Shown piece by piece: positions 1 to 11,480 of a stretch of 57,448 nucleotides of DNA. The translations under genes and the position numbers were made by a program. The stretch's first letter is position 1, and every line of letters begins with the position of its first letter. Source of the DNA: Liolophura sinensis (taxonomy: Eukaryota > Mollusca > Polyplacophora > Chitonida > Chitonidae); the NCBI RefSeq assembly GCF_032854445.1, contig NW_027018207.1, positions 1 through 57,448 on the forward strand. Reading direction: 5' to 3'. The notes under the pieces were generated by a model, which worked only from the letters and a program-made list of their open reading frames with translations, was not told the DNA's origin and did no database searches.

Positions 1-6
1 GGGTTC

Positions 7-330
7 GTACTCAACAACATTTCAGTCATATGACGGCAAGGTGTCATCAGGTATATATACTGTGTTTTCATGCCGCCAAAGTGCTGCCGCCACTAAAGAA
101 TCATGCCAGAGACACCAGACATGACACCTCACTCTGTCACATTATAATGACACTGGGCCAACCAGTCCTGTTTCCTTGCTCTAACCTATTATCGGTGAGA
201 GCCAAGTAAGGCAGCAAAAAGTACCATTTTTAAAGTCCTTTGAAGTCCTGAAGTATGACTCTACCCAGGCTTGATCCTGGCCTCCCGACTTCGAAGCCGA
301 CGCTCTAACCATTAGATCACCGAAGTGGTC
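7..330 (-). mobile_element. tRNA-derived SINE, family B
   Basis: Read on the minus strand, the element starts near 330 with a tRNA-like head: an A-box-like stretch (tgatctaatggttagagcg) and a B-box-like ggatcaagcc, the internal RNA polymerase III promoter. It continues through a core to a tail containing catatgactgaaatgttgttgagtacg. The tail is shared with the other family B copies here. The far end meets the window start. The tRNA head is diverged and is not a functional tRNA gene. Confidence 0.75.
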
Positions 331-361
331 GAGTTTAGTTTGCATGATTATTATGGCTTAG

Positions 362-632
362 GGGCTTCCGTGGCTCAGTTGGTTAGCGCGCTAGCTCAGC
401 ATAATGACCCAGAAGCCAATGCGGTCGCTGTGAGTTCAAGTCCAGCTCATGCTGGCTTCCTCTGCGGCTGTACGTGGGAAGGTCTGACACCAACCTGCGG
501 ATGGTCGTGGGTTTCCCCAGGGCTGTACCCGGTTCCCTTCCACCATAATGCTCGCCGCCGTCGTAAAAGTGAAATATTTTTGAGTATGGCGTAAAACACC
601 AATGAAATAAAAAAAGAATATAAATAAATAAT
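362..632 (+). mobile_element. tRNA-derived SINE, family A
   Basis: Head with a good A box (tggctcagttggttagcg) and B box (gagttcaagtcc), a middle section, and the tail gtgaaatatttttgagtatgg-type block followed by AATAAA-rich sequence. The same family recurs at 11602, 16148, 22914, 26039, 27072, 46065, 53709 and 56951. The open frames over this element are fortuitous. Confidence 0.85.
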
Positions 633-1113
633 ATGACTTAACGGCACACAAACTTAATAGTTTGAAGAGACACTCTTTGGCAATTATAGGCGGACCATGA
701 ATGTGGGTTTAGCTTTAACTGACACTTAACCCTCTCTGCCTCCATGTTAACACAAGTGATGGACAACAAAAAGCGACAAAAGTTACAGAATTTCTGTATG
801 AAAGTTTTCTCTTCTTATGCCGTCATTTTAATTTCAAATGCAACACTAACCTCCTCCATGACAAAAAAGCCATATGTTTATTGTGACTTTCATACGTCAA
901 AATTTGTCCACCCCTACCCATTACCATGTAATCGCGGCACACACATCTGCACAATCAGATCTGACATCTGCCCTATGGTAACTGAAAACTGTTGATTAAG
1001 ATCGAGAGGTTTCTTGATATATTACATTAATTTTCCAAAGATCTGTGTCAAATATGTGATTATTACTCTCAAGCATCCATTAATATGTAACCATGAAATG
1101 AAAGTAAACTTAC
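633..1113. other. Intron 1 sequence of an upstream tectonin gene copy
   Basis: No gene is visible here. Relative to the minus-strand exon at 1114-1133, this stretch and everything to its left is intron 1 of a tectonin gene whose exon 2 would lie left of the window. It aligns with 27343-27822 with few changes. Confidence 0.6.
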
Positions 1114-1133
1114 CATAGTTTAACAGTCTTCAT
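1114..1133 (-). CDS. Exon 1 (coding part) of a tectonin gene copy; partner exon lies left of the window
   Basis: On the minus strand an ATG at 1133 opens six codons plus two bases (M K T V K L then TG), followed at once by a GTAAGT donor. The two leftover bases fit the phase of the tectonin exon 2 acceptor exactly. The spliced protein would begin MKTVKLWFVLALVIS, a textbook signal peptide. The same exon sits at 27823-27842 with identical sequence. No exon 2 exists between here and position 1, so its exon 2 must be in a preceding unit outside the window, or this exon is orphaned. Splicing is inferred from sequence only. Confidence 0.7.
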
Positions 1134-1330
1134 TGTACAGCAGCGGACGAGAGACTGGATTACTGACTAGTCGTCGGATGAGACAGCTCTGCATTCGTGG
1201 TAACGTGTAGAGCATGTGAGCATTTTTTTCGAGAGACTTACCAAGAATTAACTTAACTTTAATGTTCTTTATCGCAACACGAAATCCGGGATTGGTGACA
1301 AGTCTGGGCAAAAAATAAAAGGGAAATTAT
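1134..1330 (-). promoter_or_regulatory. Presumed 5' leader / promoter-proximal region of the tectonin gene
   Basis: This minus-strand sequence upstream of the exon 1 ATG is nearly unchanged in unit 2 (27843-28040). It holds a pyrimidine-rich acceptor (ttttattttttgcccag) followed 62 bases later by TTCTTG and a GTAAGT donor, so a small 5'-untranslated exon is possible. Several ATGs upstream of the start would form short upstream frames if transcribed. No clear TATA box was found. Confidence 0.3.
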
Positions 1331-1596
1331 CACAATGGATCCAGGTCAGTTATATATATCATTATCTAAAAATACCTCAACAAAGAGCACGAAATCAACC
1401 CCGGACTCTCTTTTTCACTGAAACCATTGTTTCGTTTTTGAAAGCGGTAAATGAATTTGATCTGGGGTGTAGGAAATTAATCAGAAAGCAAAAGCAAACA
1501 GTTCTCCTGATGAGGACATAATAAAGTGCCGAAACATTGAGTCAAAATGAGTCTTTCGGAGTTATACTGCTCGTGTATTACGCAAAAGGAAACATA

Positions 1597-1830
1597 CACT
1601 CAAAAAATTAATCTGTTAATTTTAACAGAAATTCTGTTATCTGAGTGATGCTAGAATGTACACTGCTATTATAAAACAATATTCTGCCATATTCAACACA
1701 ATATCCTATTAGGCTAATGGAATCTTGTGTTGAAATAAAAGAATGTGTGTTATTTTTAACACAACAATCTGCTACAATAACAGGATACTTGCCAGCATCA
1801 CTCAGACTTTCTGTTAAAAAAAGTGACCAA
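1597..1830. mobile_element. Tc1/mariner-type MITE, right end missing
   Basis: The element starts TA-CACTCAAAA and contains inverted blocks (ttttaacagaa... and agcatcactcagactttctg), the signature of a short non-autonomous Tc1/mariner derivative. The intact unit 2 copy (28313-28560) ends TTTTTAGTG-TA. Here the right terminus and about 60 bases of flank are deleted. Confidence 0.65.
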
Positions 1831-3050
1831 GAGACCATACCGGAGATTCGCTATTCAATTCTAATTTCCTGCACTTATACCTAGCCAAAAGAATAGCTGA
1901 GTAAATATCATACTCGCCTGTAGTATTTTCAGTATTAAAATGACTCTAAAAGTTGAAAAGGCTTTAAAAGTGTTAGTAACTTCTCTAACGATTTTGAGCA
2001 ATAACAGGTACACAGACGAGGCTGACATTTTGTGAAAGATAATTATTTGGGCTATTAAGATAATAGTAAAACTTTGAAAAAAAAAAGCAGCGGTACCCAG
2101 TATCTCCATGTCGTCGCTGCTCTAGTTTTATTCTTCATGCTGACTTCTTTTGTATTTTACCTGGATTAACGGTGATAAATAAATAAATGCTGCGGATATG
2201 AATTAAATTGTTAAAAACAGTCTGAGCGACAGTGAACTTAGGTCAGTCTAGATATCATAGTCATTATGTATGGCAAAAAGGCCACATGAGATCATCATCT
2301 TCATAATTAATGATATAAGTAAATGGATGTGCTTGGTTTCGCTACATTAGGAACGTTCAGGGCCCTTTTATATGTTTTATGACGCCATAAACGTTCCTTA
2401 CGTCTCGAACGCCCTGTTTAACGTTTGAACAGCTCGTTTTTATTTATATGACAATGCACTAGACCAAGTAAACATCATAAAAATTTCATTCACAGTTAAT
2501 AATAAAGTACAACAACGCAGTGTCACATCCCTGCGAAAATGTAAAAAGAAATAAAGATAGTTTTCAGTTTTCAGTATAATTATAGTGGTCTTTCCACTGA
2601 CGCTGGCTTAAAGGTGCCAAAAAGGAAACGCATATGGGAATTTTCACATTTTAAATCAGCTTAATGCACTTTCATTTTCAGTCAAGTTACACATTGAGAA
2701 AGTCCCAATGCTAGCGAGTATAAAATAAGGAACAAACTCTCATTCAGCGGTGACACTATATCCCAAGTGGACGTTGATCTCGGTATCTAGTGGCACCGAC
2801 TTGTGCCACACATGCCCTTCTTTTTTGGTAGAGCATATTTTATGCTATTTCATTCTTTTGCCTAAAATGTTGAAATACATTTAGGCCTGCATATATATAA
2901 TTTCCACAAAAGGAACAGGAAATATATATTATTTTATAATTAATATTTGACTTCAATAGGTCTTCAAATTTAATTTAAGAAAGAACAGTTTCACTATTTA
3001 ATTCATAAATGTTTTAAATACGCGGACTCTGCCCGGTTTCCTTTCACTAT
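1831..3050. other. No gene recognised
   Basis: AT-rich sequence with only short open frames. It is colinear with about 28640-29850 in unit 2. Nothing on either strand has splice-site-bounded coding character. Confidence 0.6.
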
Positions 3051-3054
3051 AACC

Positions 3055-3145
3055 CAGGCTGCCGTGGTATAAGTGAAAGATTCTTCAGCACTGTGTGAAA
3101 CCCCAGATAAATAAATACGTAAATAAATAAATAATAAATGGGATA
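3055..3145 (+). mobile_element. SINE family A tail fragment
   Basis: Carries only the 3' part: gccgtggtataagtgaaag, then the attcttcagcact block and AATAAATAA repeats. The tRNA-like head is absent. Same fragment in unit 2 at about 29855-29940. Confidence 0.6.
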
Positions 3146-3261
3146 TCTGGAATAAATGTATGAATTTTGGGGATCGATATACAGTGGACTGTTTCTCAAA
3201 GCGGTCGGCGCGCGTAACGTTTTGATTTACAGAACCCGATTGGCCCACATTAAATTACGTA

Positions 3262-3288
3262 TGTATATATATATATATATATATATAC
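3262..3288. repeat. (TA)n microsatellite
   Basis: Uninterrupted TA dinucleotides, shorter at the matching site in unit 2 (about 30060). Confidence 0.9.
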
Positions 3289-3509
3289 ATATGTATTCAA
3301 TCAGATTTTCTTAAACGACGGGTCTAAACTCCTACCGTAATATAAAATGCGCTGTTCTATAGGTGTACTGACTGGTGGACTGTCCTGGGAGAATGGTGAA
3401 AATCTCTACATCCCCACCCATCCCCTCGGGACATGCGACGGACAGGGTGGCAAGTTTTATTAACCCCCTGAATACCCAAGTAACATGGGTAAGCGCATGA
3501 TAATACATA

Positions 3510-3682
3510 GGGGTTTAACCTATGTATTCAATGTTATTGGAGTTTGGTATAATGGCAAAGCGCAATGTAAATACTGTAGCTTGTTTGTCATGGGGTTTAA
3601 CCTATGTACTCAGTGTTATTGGAGTTTGGTAGAATGGCAAAGCGCAATGTAAATATGGTAGCTTGTTTGTCATGGGGTTTAA
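3510..3682 (+). repeat. 82-bp tandem repeat, about 2 copies
   Basis: The block beginning ggggtttaacctatgta recurs at 3592 and partly at 3674, a period of 82 bases. Unit 2 has four copies at 30283-30619. Confidence 0.9.
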
Positions 3683-3749
3683 AGCGAAGGAATGTCCAAG
3701 GGATATATGAGGGATATAGTGGAGAGACCATGCATTGAAAGCCATATCC

Positions 3750-3795
3750 AAAAATATATTTATATATTTTATTTATTTATTTATTTATTTATTTA
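3750..3795. repeat. (TTTA)n microsatellite
   Basis: About eight TTTA repeats. The unit 2 counterpart near 30690 is shorter. Confidence 0.85.
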
Positions 3796-4549
3796 GATTC
3801 CTCCGTCGATATCTCATTTTGGACTATTTTAATATCATTTTGAACATTTGTAAATGTCTTCTGGTTGCAGATTAATCTCAGTATAAAAGATTTACATCAT
3901 AGGAGTAAAGCCAGAGCAGTGACCGCAGTGTGATAGACGTACAGTAGAGGGAGTAAATCCAGAGCAGTGACGATAGTATGATAGCAGATGGTAGCATACG
4001 GTCTCTTGTCAGTTTACCTCAATTAGGGTTTTATTCTAACTGTTCATATAAATGCATGAATAATAGCCCCCTAACACCATAGCTATAGCCGAACTAGGTA
4101 ACAAAAATGCATCGATGTAAATTGCAATCTATTAGACGTCACTGGTCTAGTTCTACTCAGCGTGCTGTATGGTCAGCACAGTCAACAAGCAATAACATTA
4201 AAACAATGCAAAGAGACCAGGCCTCGGGGATGTGTAATCAACGAGCAGAATCCTGGTTTATGCAGGAATACAATATGAAAGACTACAGAACAGACAGTAA
4301 AACTAAAACAGTGACGACAGTATGATCATACGGATATACGGTTATAGTGCCGTCTCAAGAAGCCGCCATGTCGGAGACACGAGGCATGGCACCCTGTAAA
4401 CCCAGTCTGTACAGTGACACTGGAATATACAGGACGAGTGCTTGCATGAGGGAAATAGTTATACAAATAATGTGTACAGACACCTAATGATAATCTAATG
4501 ATAATTACCGTGTAGCAAACAGGTGGCTTCAAGATGTGTGTGATTACCG

Positions 4550-4760
4550 TGCGAAACAAGTGACTTGGGAATTTGTGTCCTTACCGTCAAACACCATGTG
4601 GGAAACAAGTGTCATCGGGAGTGCGTCCTTACCTCAAAGATCATGTACGACATAAGTCACTAAAACAGGATTTGAGCCCTTACCGTCAATCACCGTCTAC
4701 GAAACACGTGACTAAAACAGGATTTGTGTCCTTGCCGTCAAATACCGTGTAGGAAGTAAA
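4550..4760 (+). repeat. Degenerate tandem repeat of about 55-60 bp, four copies
   Basis: The motif gaaacaagtgact...gtgtccttaccgtcaaacaccgtgt recurs about four times with point changes. The same array is in unit 2 at about 31372-31578. Open frames across it do not persist between units. Confidence 0.7.
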
Positions 4761-4769
4761 GGTGAGTGT

Positions 4770-5895
4770 AGCACGACGCTGTGTTGTCTGACTGCTGAAT
4801 GAAAACTTGACAGAAAACCCGGTTTATAAGGAGACGAAATTATATAAACCATATAAATTGGGAGCCATCTTAATAAAAAGTGTTTCATTATCATTTGTCA
4901 GCCCGGGGTTAGGCTCGTTTGTACTTTTTTTCCAATGTCAGTACAGACAAACTAATCAGAACTAAGCCATGATCGAGGTAGTACTTTGTATGAGAAATAG
5001 CTACGGGCCACTTCCTTACATTAAAGGTCCTAAGTAACATAACCCGTGGTCGAAAAATCCCATTTCATTATTCTGCGTTCAGCATATTAACATTACAAAA
5101 TTAATTTCAAAACATAATCTAGCAAATTAAAAAAAAACACAAAAAATACAAGCCAGCGGTAAATCTACACCTATTTTAGTTTTACATTGTAATTTGTATG
5201 TAAAAGTAAAATACGGTCTCTCTCTCTCTGGGAATAAATAATAACAAATATAATGTTAATATGCAGACAAACAGAGAAAACTAAAGAAGGTTAAAAGTTC
5301 ACCTGACGATGTAATGGAAATATATTTTGCTTTTTTTAAGGATATGGCCCAAGTATTTCCTTTAAGCTTTAAACAATAAGCTTAGCTAAAGGCTAACCCA
5401 AGTGAACATTCCGTCTCTGGTTTGGTACATTTATTTTGAAGCAGTACCAAACAACTTTTCATATTGGTACGCATGCACTACCATGCTCATTACTGTACGC
5501 TTATAACGCCGCAGACACTTACCAGCAGGGTTTGAGAGACATCACGTGCATTTGTAACTGTCGGTTAAGGTGATAAAAACAACAATATGGAACAGAGAGT
5601 TATCATACTCAATGTAAAATGTCAGAAACTTAAGAGTGAAACCGTTTGATGGGGTATCCCTGACACACTAGTTTTTGTGGTACTGATAATAAAATATGGA
5701 AAATGTCACACAACGCATTAAGACTTAACAAATGCTACAAGGCGAAATATATAGGACACGTCAGATGCTATATCAAAGCGGTGTAGTGGTGACATGTTTA
5801 AGTAACCCCCCCCTCCCCCCACCAAATTAATGATGGAATTGTCAGTTAAATCTTTGCTTAGAATAGTAAAATGTAATGTAATGCTTTGAGGGAGG
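4770..5895. other. No gene recognised
   Basis: AT-rich, no exon-like frame. It includes a short (TC)n run near 5216. Colinear with 31590-32710. Confidence 0.6.
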
Positions 5896-5899
5896 TTTA

Positions 5900-6175
5900 C
5901 GTTGTACTTGTTCCGTCATGTGACGACGAGGAGTCATTATGTGCGTTACAGTGTTGCCACCACTGAAGTATCACGCCGAAGACACCAGGCATATATGACT
6001 CCACATCCATTCACATTATTCTGGCTAACCAGTCCTGTTTCCTTGATCTAACCTCTCAGTTCTGAGCACCAAGTGAGGCATCAAACAAATATCATTTTTA
6101 AAGCCTTAGGCATGATACAACCCGATTAAGGCTTCGAGGCGAAAGCTAACAATTAGGACACCTAAGCGGACACTA
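5900..6175 (-). mobile_element. SINE family B, diverged copy
   Basis: Shares with 7-330 the order: tail with gtcatgtgacgacgaggagtc, ccgccactgaagtatc-like block, accagtcctgtttccttg core, then a decayed tRNA-like head (minus strand). Older than the first copy, judging by mismatches. Unit 2 copy at about 32712-32992. Confidence 0.6.
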
Positions 6176-6449
6176 ACAATACGGAGAGTACCGAGAGCAG
6201 AGAAATTTTAAGTGGAGATAATGTCTTTATACAGTGAAGGCCTATATTTCAGCGTATTTGAACAGCTCGTCTGAGAGACATTTTGAGTTTTTGTGAATCC
6301 ACATACAGTTGATGCCTAAAGTTCATTGCAATTGCAGAACGATACTTCTTCTAAAATGAGACTACGTCTCGAATCGCCTTCGTTAAGAGAGCAGACTCAA
6401 GCTTGGTGGCACAACTTTTGATCACACAAGAAAGTGCGCATTTTTTTGC

Positions 6450-6665
6450 TGAGTGAGTAAATGAGTGCTTAAAGTTTTACGTCGTACTTAACAATTTTTG
6501 TTAGGAAACAAATTTCAGTCATATGATGACGATTAAGTCGTTAGAGTGCGTGTAGCACTTTGTTGCAGGACGGATTTCCATCGCTGTTTTACCTAGCGCT
6601 GCTTCACCCAGAACTTACCGAAGAGAAGTAAACAGCCCCACCCGAATTATGCTGATGGGGTCAAC
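6450..6665 (-). mobile_element. SINE family B tail fragment
   Basis: Begins with gagtgagtaaatgagtgctt and the ttacgtcgtacttaacaa block, then cagtcatatgatgacga. This is the reverse complement of the family B tail seen at 12180-12236. Unit 2 copy at about 33270-33480. Confidence 0.55.
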
Positions 6666-7007
6666 CTGTCGTTGCACTATCCCCTTAATGTATATACTAT
6701 AGAAGAAACATGACAAACTCAACTTGTTGATTTAGCTTACTAGTTTCATTGTATCATGACGGGTTTTCAGAGCTTTTTTTATTTTAACATATCTTGCGAC
6801 AGCTATATATACTTGCATGTAGGTTAAGCCTTGGTGATCAGTTCTAGTGACAAATTACATATAATATCACAATGTTCGAACTTGCCCAGGGGATTATCCA
6901 TTCGGAGAGATTATCTCCCGATGTCTTCTCTGTTAAGTTCAGATTTCAATTTATGAACGAAGTACTATTCTTTGGTTCCTCTGGTTTGAGCTTTATTCAC
7001 CGATAAT

Positions 7008-7560
7008 TTAAAGAAGGGCATTATGTGGAAGTTGGGCCCACTGTGGGATATGTTTGGTTACAGGTAAAATCTGTAAACTTGACGCGTTTATTTGTTGCCT
7101 ATGTACCCTACATCGATTCCTTAATGAACCACCGGTTTCGCCTATGTAGAATTTATTACAATTAGGGAAGGTTAAGACATACAGCAGATTTTGGGAATTA
7201 CAGTTCATATAAGAGTTCATACGGAAGTTAAAATTGGTGACATGAAACAAAAAATGACAGCTTGTTATGAAATGTTCACAGCATTTTCATCGTGGGTCTC
7301 CACACTTAGAAGTTGTATAACTGGTTTCTATTAAGTTGGTAGTAAACCGAGCCTTTGTTAGAAGTTTCTTAAGATTGGGAGCCTGTCTTTTAGCGTTTAT
7401 AATTTTGATTTGATGAAAAGTTTTATTGAGACGATCATTTGGTTCTGGTAGTGGTCGGTTTTGTGGATAATGGGAAAGAAGTTGAAACTGTTAGGGTTAT
7501 GAGTGCATATAAATGAAAGCGTATCGGATTGAAGCACTGGGATATTGGGGACATGCTACT
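7008..7560 (-). mobile_element. Penelope-like element remnant with GIY-YIG endonuclease end
   Basis: The minus-strand frame includes NLLYVLTFPNCNKFYIGET followed by GSLRNRCRVH and, further on, PVTKHI. This matches the C-terminal GIY-YIG endonuclease of Penelope-like retroelements (LYV, YIG, an R within RNR, and H). Upstream on the same strand are linker segments ending in KCGDPR, then an in-frame stop before KCCEHF, so the copy is dead. Only the 3' end is present; no reverse transcriptase core is visible. In unit 2 the same remnant is split by the 33944-41165 insertion. Confidence 0.75.
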
Positions 7561-8161
7561 TACATGTGTATCTACATATTTGGTTGTAATATTGTAATAT
7601 ATACATTGTGGATTTGCAAAATGTAATATTGGTCTATTTACATACTACATATGTGTAAATGTAACAGGCGCATTGGAAGCAATATGAAAAGTGGTATGGC
7701 CTTCGGATGACTATCCCAGCATAACGAGCAAGGTCCATGGGCCGCCAAGGCACCGAAAGCTTTGCAGTGCTAGACGGCTGGAGATGTTCTGAAATCCTTT
7801 TACGGGATTTTTATTTTTCACATAAATCCATTGTAGTTTTATGTGCTTGACGATCTGCAGGGCACTTGTGTTGGCTTGGGCCGTCGTTTTGTTGGTTGCC
7901 ATTAATTTGTTTCGGCTTTTTTCTTTTTAACTTTTTGGTTTTTTGTTTGTTTGATGAGAAGTGGTAAAGCCATGGCAGTACTGCTTCGAACGCCACTGTG
8001 TAACTGATACCACTGTTATCAGTTATCATGGATCTGTTTGATTTGATGTGAATAAAACAAAACAAAACAAACAATATAGAAAGGATATAAAAGACACAGT
8101 CAGGAATTTGTATTTTTTGTTGTTGTCTTTTCTTTCACTATTCATTGAATTTTTTACACAG
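7561..8161. other. No gene recognised; upstream flank of the AT-hook exon
   Basis: Short minus-strand frames exist but carry no known motif. The region ends in the pyrimidine-rich acceptor of the exon at 8162. It is probably intron of the AT-hook gene, whose earlier exons could not be located. Confidence 0.4.
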
Positions 8162-8343
8162 AAGATTCAATCCTCGTTCAAGAAAGAAGACCTGTAGTAA
8201 GAAGACGGTAACTGCCAAAGTGAAGACGCAGGTAAATGGTAAAAAGACATTTGAGGAGGAAGAGCCAACGACAGCAAACCAGGATGAGGAGACAACCCAA
8301 ACTCGTACAATGTCGGATAAATCATCTGTTCTCAAAGCAAAAG
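8162..8343 (+). CDS. AT-hook protein gene, penultimate exon (unit 1)
   Basis: Exon of 182 bases between a strong acceptor (gaattttttacacag) and a GTAAGG donor. It reads RFNPRSRKKTCSKK at its start, a basic low-complexity stretch, then an acidic Glu/Thr-rich segment, and ends LKAK. The frame leaves one base that joins the exon at 9611 in phase (codon GAT), giving a continuous basic/acidic protein. The unit 2 copy (42175-42356) keeps the frame and both splice sites. Earlier exons were not identified, so the start codon is unknown. Family unknown; charge and AT-hooks in the next exon suggest a nuclear chromatin-binding protein. Confidence 0.6.
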
Positions 8344-8933
8344 GTAAGGGGATGTTAAAGGGAAATGGAAGTCCAGTCTGTGAAGAAAACAGAAAATTGA
8401 AAGTAAAGGTGTAGAAAGGTGTTCACTGTTAAAAATAACATAACTACACATACTAGTAACAATATACAAGTACAGGCCATGGTAACATGAATCAAACCAA
8501 AACATTAACGTCAGCTGGAAATTTAATTGTTTCTCTGCCATCATGTTACATGTTGTAGTGACATGACCCTTGTCGTTCCCCTTGTGACCTAATAGTGTGG
8601 GATAGTATATTTGTAGTAAACGTACCACAAGCCATAATGTTTTGGTAAATTGGTACGATTCTCCTTACCCAGGGCAGTCTCGACCTTGTGCTTGTGGCCA
8701 AGAGGTCTTGCATGCGAGGTCTGGCCATAGCTAAATATACAAATTCTCACAATGCGGATCAAGGGAGAATACCCAGTATATCTGTCTTATATCCAATGAT
8801 GAAAAAAAGGTGTAAAAAAAAAAAAAGGCCTGGAACCAGGTCTGGATCACCATCATAATATATGGATGATTCCATATGTACATATTAAATTACTGAATAT
8901 CCTGCTTTAGTGTATTGTGTACTAGAATCATTG

Positions 8934-9295
8934 TTAAACAAAATGTTAGGGGTGGTATCTAAAAAAGTGTAGCATTTATTCAGCTCAGGATTTGCACACA
9001 TGTAGAGCACAACAACATGAGGGGGATATTCCATCATTGATATGGTGTGTGCATGTTAATTACTGTAAATTACCAAATTCCTGACTTAGTGTATTGTGTA
9101 TTGTTAAACAAAATGTTAGGGGTGGTATCTAAAAAAGCGTAGCATTTATTCAGCTCAGGATTTGCACATATGTAGAGCACAACAACATGAGGGGGATATT
9201 CCATCATTGATATGGTGTGTGCATGTTAATTACTGTAAACTACCAAATTCCTGACTTAATGTATTGTGTATTACAATCAGAGTTAAACATAATGT
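8934..9295 (+). repeat. Tandem repeat of about 170-180 bp, two copies
   Basis: The block starting aaatgttaggggtggtatct recurs at 8941 and 9111, each followed by the same cagctcaggatttgcaca and gggggatattccatcattg segments. It lies in the AT-hook gene intron. Copies are also at about 13500-13860 and 42955-43315. Confidence 0.85.
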
Positions 9296-9489
9296 TATAA
9301 AATTACCAAATTCACGATTTCAGTACTTTACGTATTGAGCTGAAGTTTTGCATTTATGTGCCTCGTACAGGCGAGCTCTTTGATAGTCTTGCTACCAAAT
9401 CTAAGTTCCATAAAGTTACTCACAAACGAAGGAATAAGTGCCAACTATAGCATAACATCCTTAGAAGAGCCCGTTGTCCTCCAACCGTA

Positions 9490-9575
9490 AAGCTGGCTGC
9501 CCTCATATAAATGAAATATTGTTGAGTAGTGGTGTGACATAAACGCCAATCAAGTAAATAAATCAAATCCTCAGC
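9490..9575 (+). mobile_element. SINE family A tail fragment in intron
   Basis: Only the tail block (ataaatgaaatattgttgag...) and AATAAAT end are present. The copy at 14053-14107 has lost its last 35 or so bases; 43514-43590 keeps them. Confidence 0.55.
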
Positions 9576-9610
9576 AGAGGTCCATGTAAGAAATGAATGT
9601 TTATTTGCAG

Positions 9611-10131
9611 ATTCTGTGCCTAAGAGGCGACGTGGTCGACGTGAGAAATTACAGCAGCCAACAGAGAAGAGAAGGACAAGCACGAGGCTGGCATCGAAAT
9701 GCAAGCTTAGTGAGACATCAGAAACACACATCAGTGACGGTCTAGTGAGTGGAGCCAAGGGAGGTAAGTCTTCAAACAGTGGCTCTGCTCATAATGATGG
9801 TTCAGAGGATGAAACAGCTGATGATGAAACCGTTCACAACAGAATACTCAGCAACGAAGTCAAAATCAACAGCACAGCAGCAGATGAAAGTGTAAAGAAC
9901 AGAACTTCAGTTGATGAATCTGTGAACAGTGGAAATGTAGGTGAGGACACTGCTATCAATAGTTCTGCGGGAGATGTTGTGCGCAAAAGGCAGATTTCAA
10001 ACAGCTCTTCTTCAAACAATTTAGTTTCAAACTCTGAATCTACTGACTCTGTGGAACGAGAGACTCAGCCACCAGAGAGCAAGAAGAGGAAGCGTGGCCG
10101 TCCAAATAAACTTGCAGTACAGAAAAATTAA
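9611..10131 (+). CDS. AT-hook protein gene, terminal exon (unit 1, first copy)
   Basis: The exon starts after the acceptor gtttatttgcag and runs to TAA at 10129-10131, coding for about 173 residues. It opens DSVPKRRRGRREK and ends SKKRKRGRPNKLAVQKN. RGRP in a basic context is the core of an AT-hook, which binds the minor groove of AT-rich DNA; the first block is a second, weaker AT-hook-like motif. The middle is Ser/Asn/Asp/Glu-rich and probably disordered. The exon joins 8162-8343 in phase. An AATAAA lies 388 bases past the stop. The gene is transcribed opposite to the tectonin gene. Likely a nuclear DNA-binding protein; the family is not recognised. Confidence 0.7.
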
Positions 10132-10518
10132 AAAACTGTGTTAGGAGTAAAATAGAAAACTGTATCCAATTTGATGGTAAACATTCACAAAAATTATTTC
10201 AAAATGACAAGGGTGGCTAATTCTCTCCACAGCTAATCTGCCACCAAACAGGAGGTTTCAGACCGATTTTGTCTGATTAATTTTCCAATAGGCAACCTAT
10301 TTATTATCATGATTGATCATCATAATTGTTTATATCATTATTGATGAAATTATTTTGGCAGTACATAATGGATAGAATAGTGGTGACACTTTCGGTGAAA
10401 GATAATTTTCCTGCTGCATAAATATTAAATTTTATTATAAGTTTTGGTGAAGACAGAATCTGAAAAATATGCTGCATGTACACGTATGAACATTATGAGA
10501 AGTTTTTTTGTGAGGAGA

Positions 10519-10524
10519 AATAAA
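10519..10524 (+). terminator. Polyadenylation signal AATAAA of the AT-hook gene
   Basis: AATAAA downstream of the stop codon, kept in all three copies (15050-15055 and 44545-44550). Confidence 0.5.
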
Positions 10525-10964
10525 TTTGTTATACTAAACAAATTTGCATGAAGTGAAGGCTGTGATTCACAAATATAACCTAACTGACCTAGAATTACGT
10601 CCATGACTTAGCTGCTCATTTTCACATCCTGATAGTTCATCTTGTTTTAGAAAGGTGTTTTGAGGTTTGTTTGTAAAGTAGGGTGATAACCCCCTGGAAA
10701 AATGTACATTTTATCACTGATATTTTATGACATATATTTCCCTTGAAAAATGCATCCATTTGGTCGAAATTTTAGGTCATTTAGATATATGGCTTTTTTG
10801 TGTTAGTTGTTTCAGCAAAATGGATGATCAAAATGCGCAAAATCTTTCCCATGGTGTCATATGCAATTTGAGAGAGTTACAGACTGCAAGATAGACAAGC
10901 ATGATTGAAAACTGTCACACTCAGGTATACAGTAAAACCCACGAACACATTTTTTTAAAGGATG

Positions 10965-11480
10965 CAGAATGAATTCTGATTGGCTGGTGTGAGAGATAGG
11001 TAAGTGGAGACTTTGTCTTGTCGATTCTGATTGACGGGTGTGAGAGAGGCAAGTCACACTGTGCCTTTTCGATTCTGATTGGCTGGTGTGAGAGATTAAG
11101 TCTCTCTTAATCCATTGACCGGATGTGACGTCATGCAGTCACAAGTGATAGGTTTAAAGGGATACATAATCAACATTAAGTAGCTGAAATTGAAGGTTCC
11201 CTGAGTTAAACTTTGCACCTCATGCTTAAATAGATTTGTCATACCTCACATTCAGCTTTGACTCGGCATAACCTGGACCTCGTGATCTCTCACAGCAGCC
11301 AATCAGAAACGGTTCTATATCAGTTTAAGTGCTGGAGTAAATTCTCGAGTGCCAAGCACAAAGTTCAAACGCGTGATAAACACAAGAAAATATTGTACAC
11401 ATTATTCTGGATGTAATCAGTAGCTACACGACGTTTGGACGGGTAAAGAGATTCGCGTAGTAACCGAATGACGTCATTAT
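10965..11480. promoter_or_regulatory. CCAAT-repeat and CRE-containing candidate control region
   Basis: Three tandem copies (period about 50) of gattctgattggctggtgtg carry inverted CCAAT boxes (ATTGG); the middle one is mutated. They are followed by accggatgtgacgtca, an ETS-like site fused to a perfect CRE (TGACGTCA at 11126-11133), an opposite-strand CCAAT (agccaatcagaaacgg) near 11300, and a second perfect CRE at 11469-11476. The clustering looks like a promoter, but no gene with a clear first exon follows on either strand. Kept in all three copies. Confidence 0.4.

Noticed and set aside
362-440. tRNA gene
   Set aside because: Only the A and B boxes are tRNA-like. No cloverleaf closes, and the sequence continues into a SINE body and tail present in many copies.
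1608-2109. Minus-strand frames of 76 and 82 residues
   Set aside because: One lies in the MITE and the other in AT-rich DNA; neither persists in unit 2.
9616-10131. GTG at 9616 as the start of the AT-hook protein
   Set aside because: It lies five bases after a good splice acceptor and joins in phase to an upstream exon; GTG initiation is not expected in animals.
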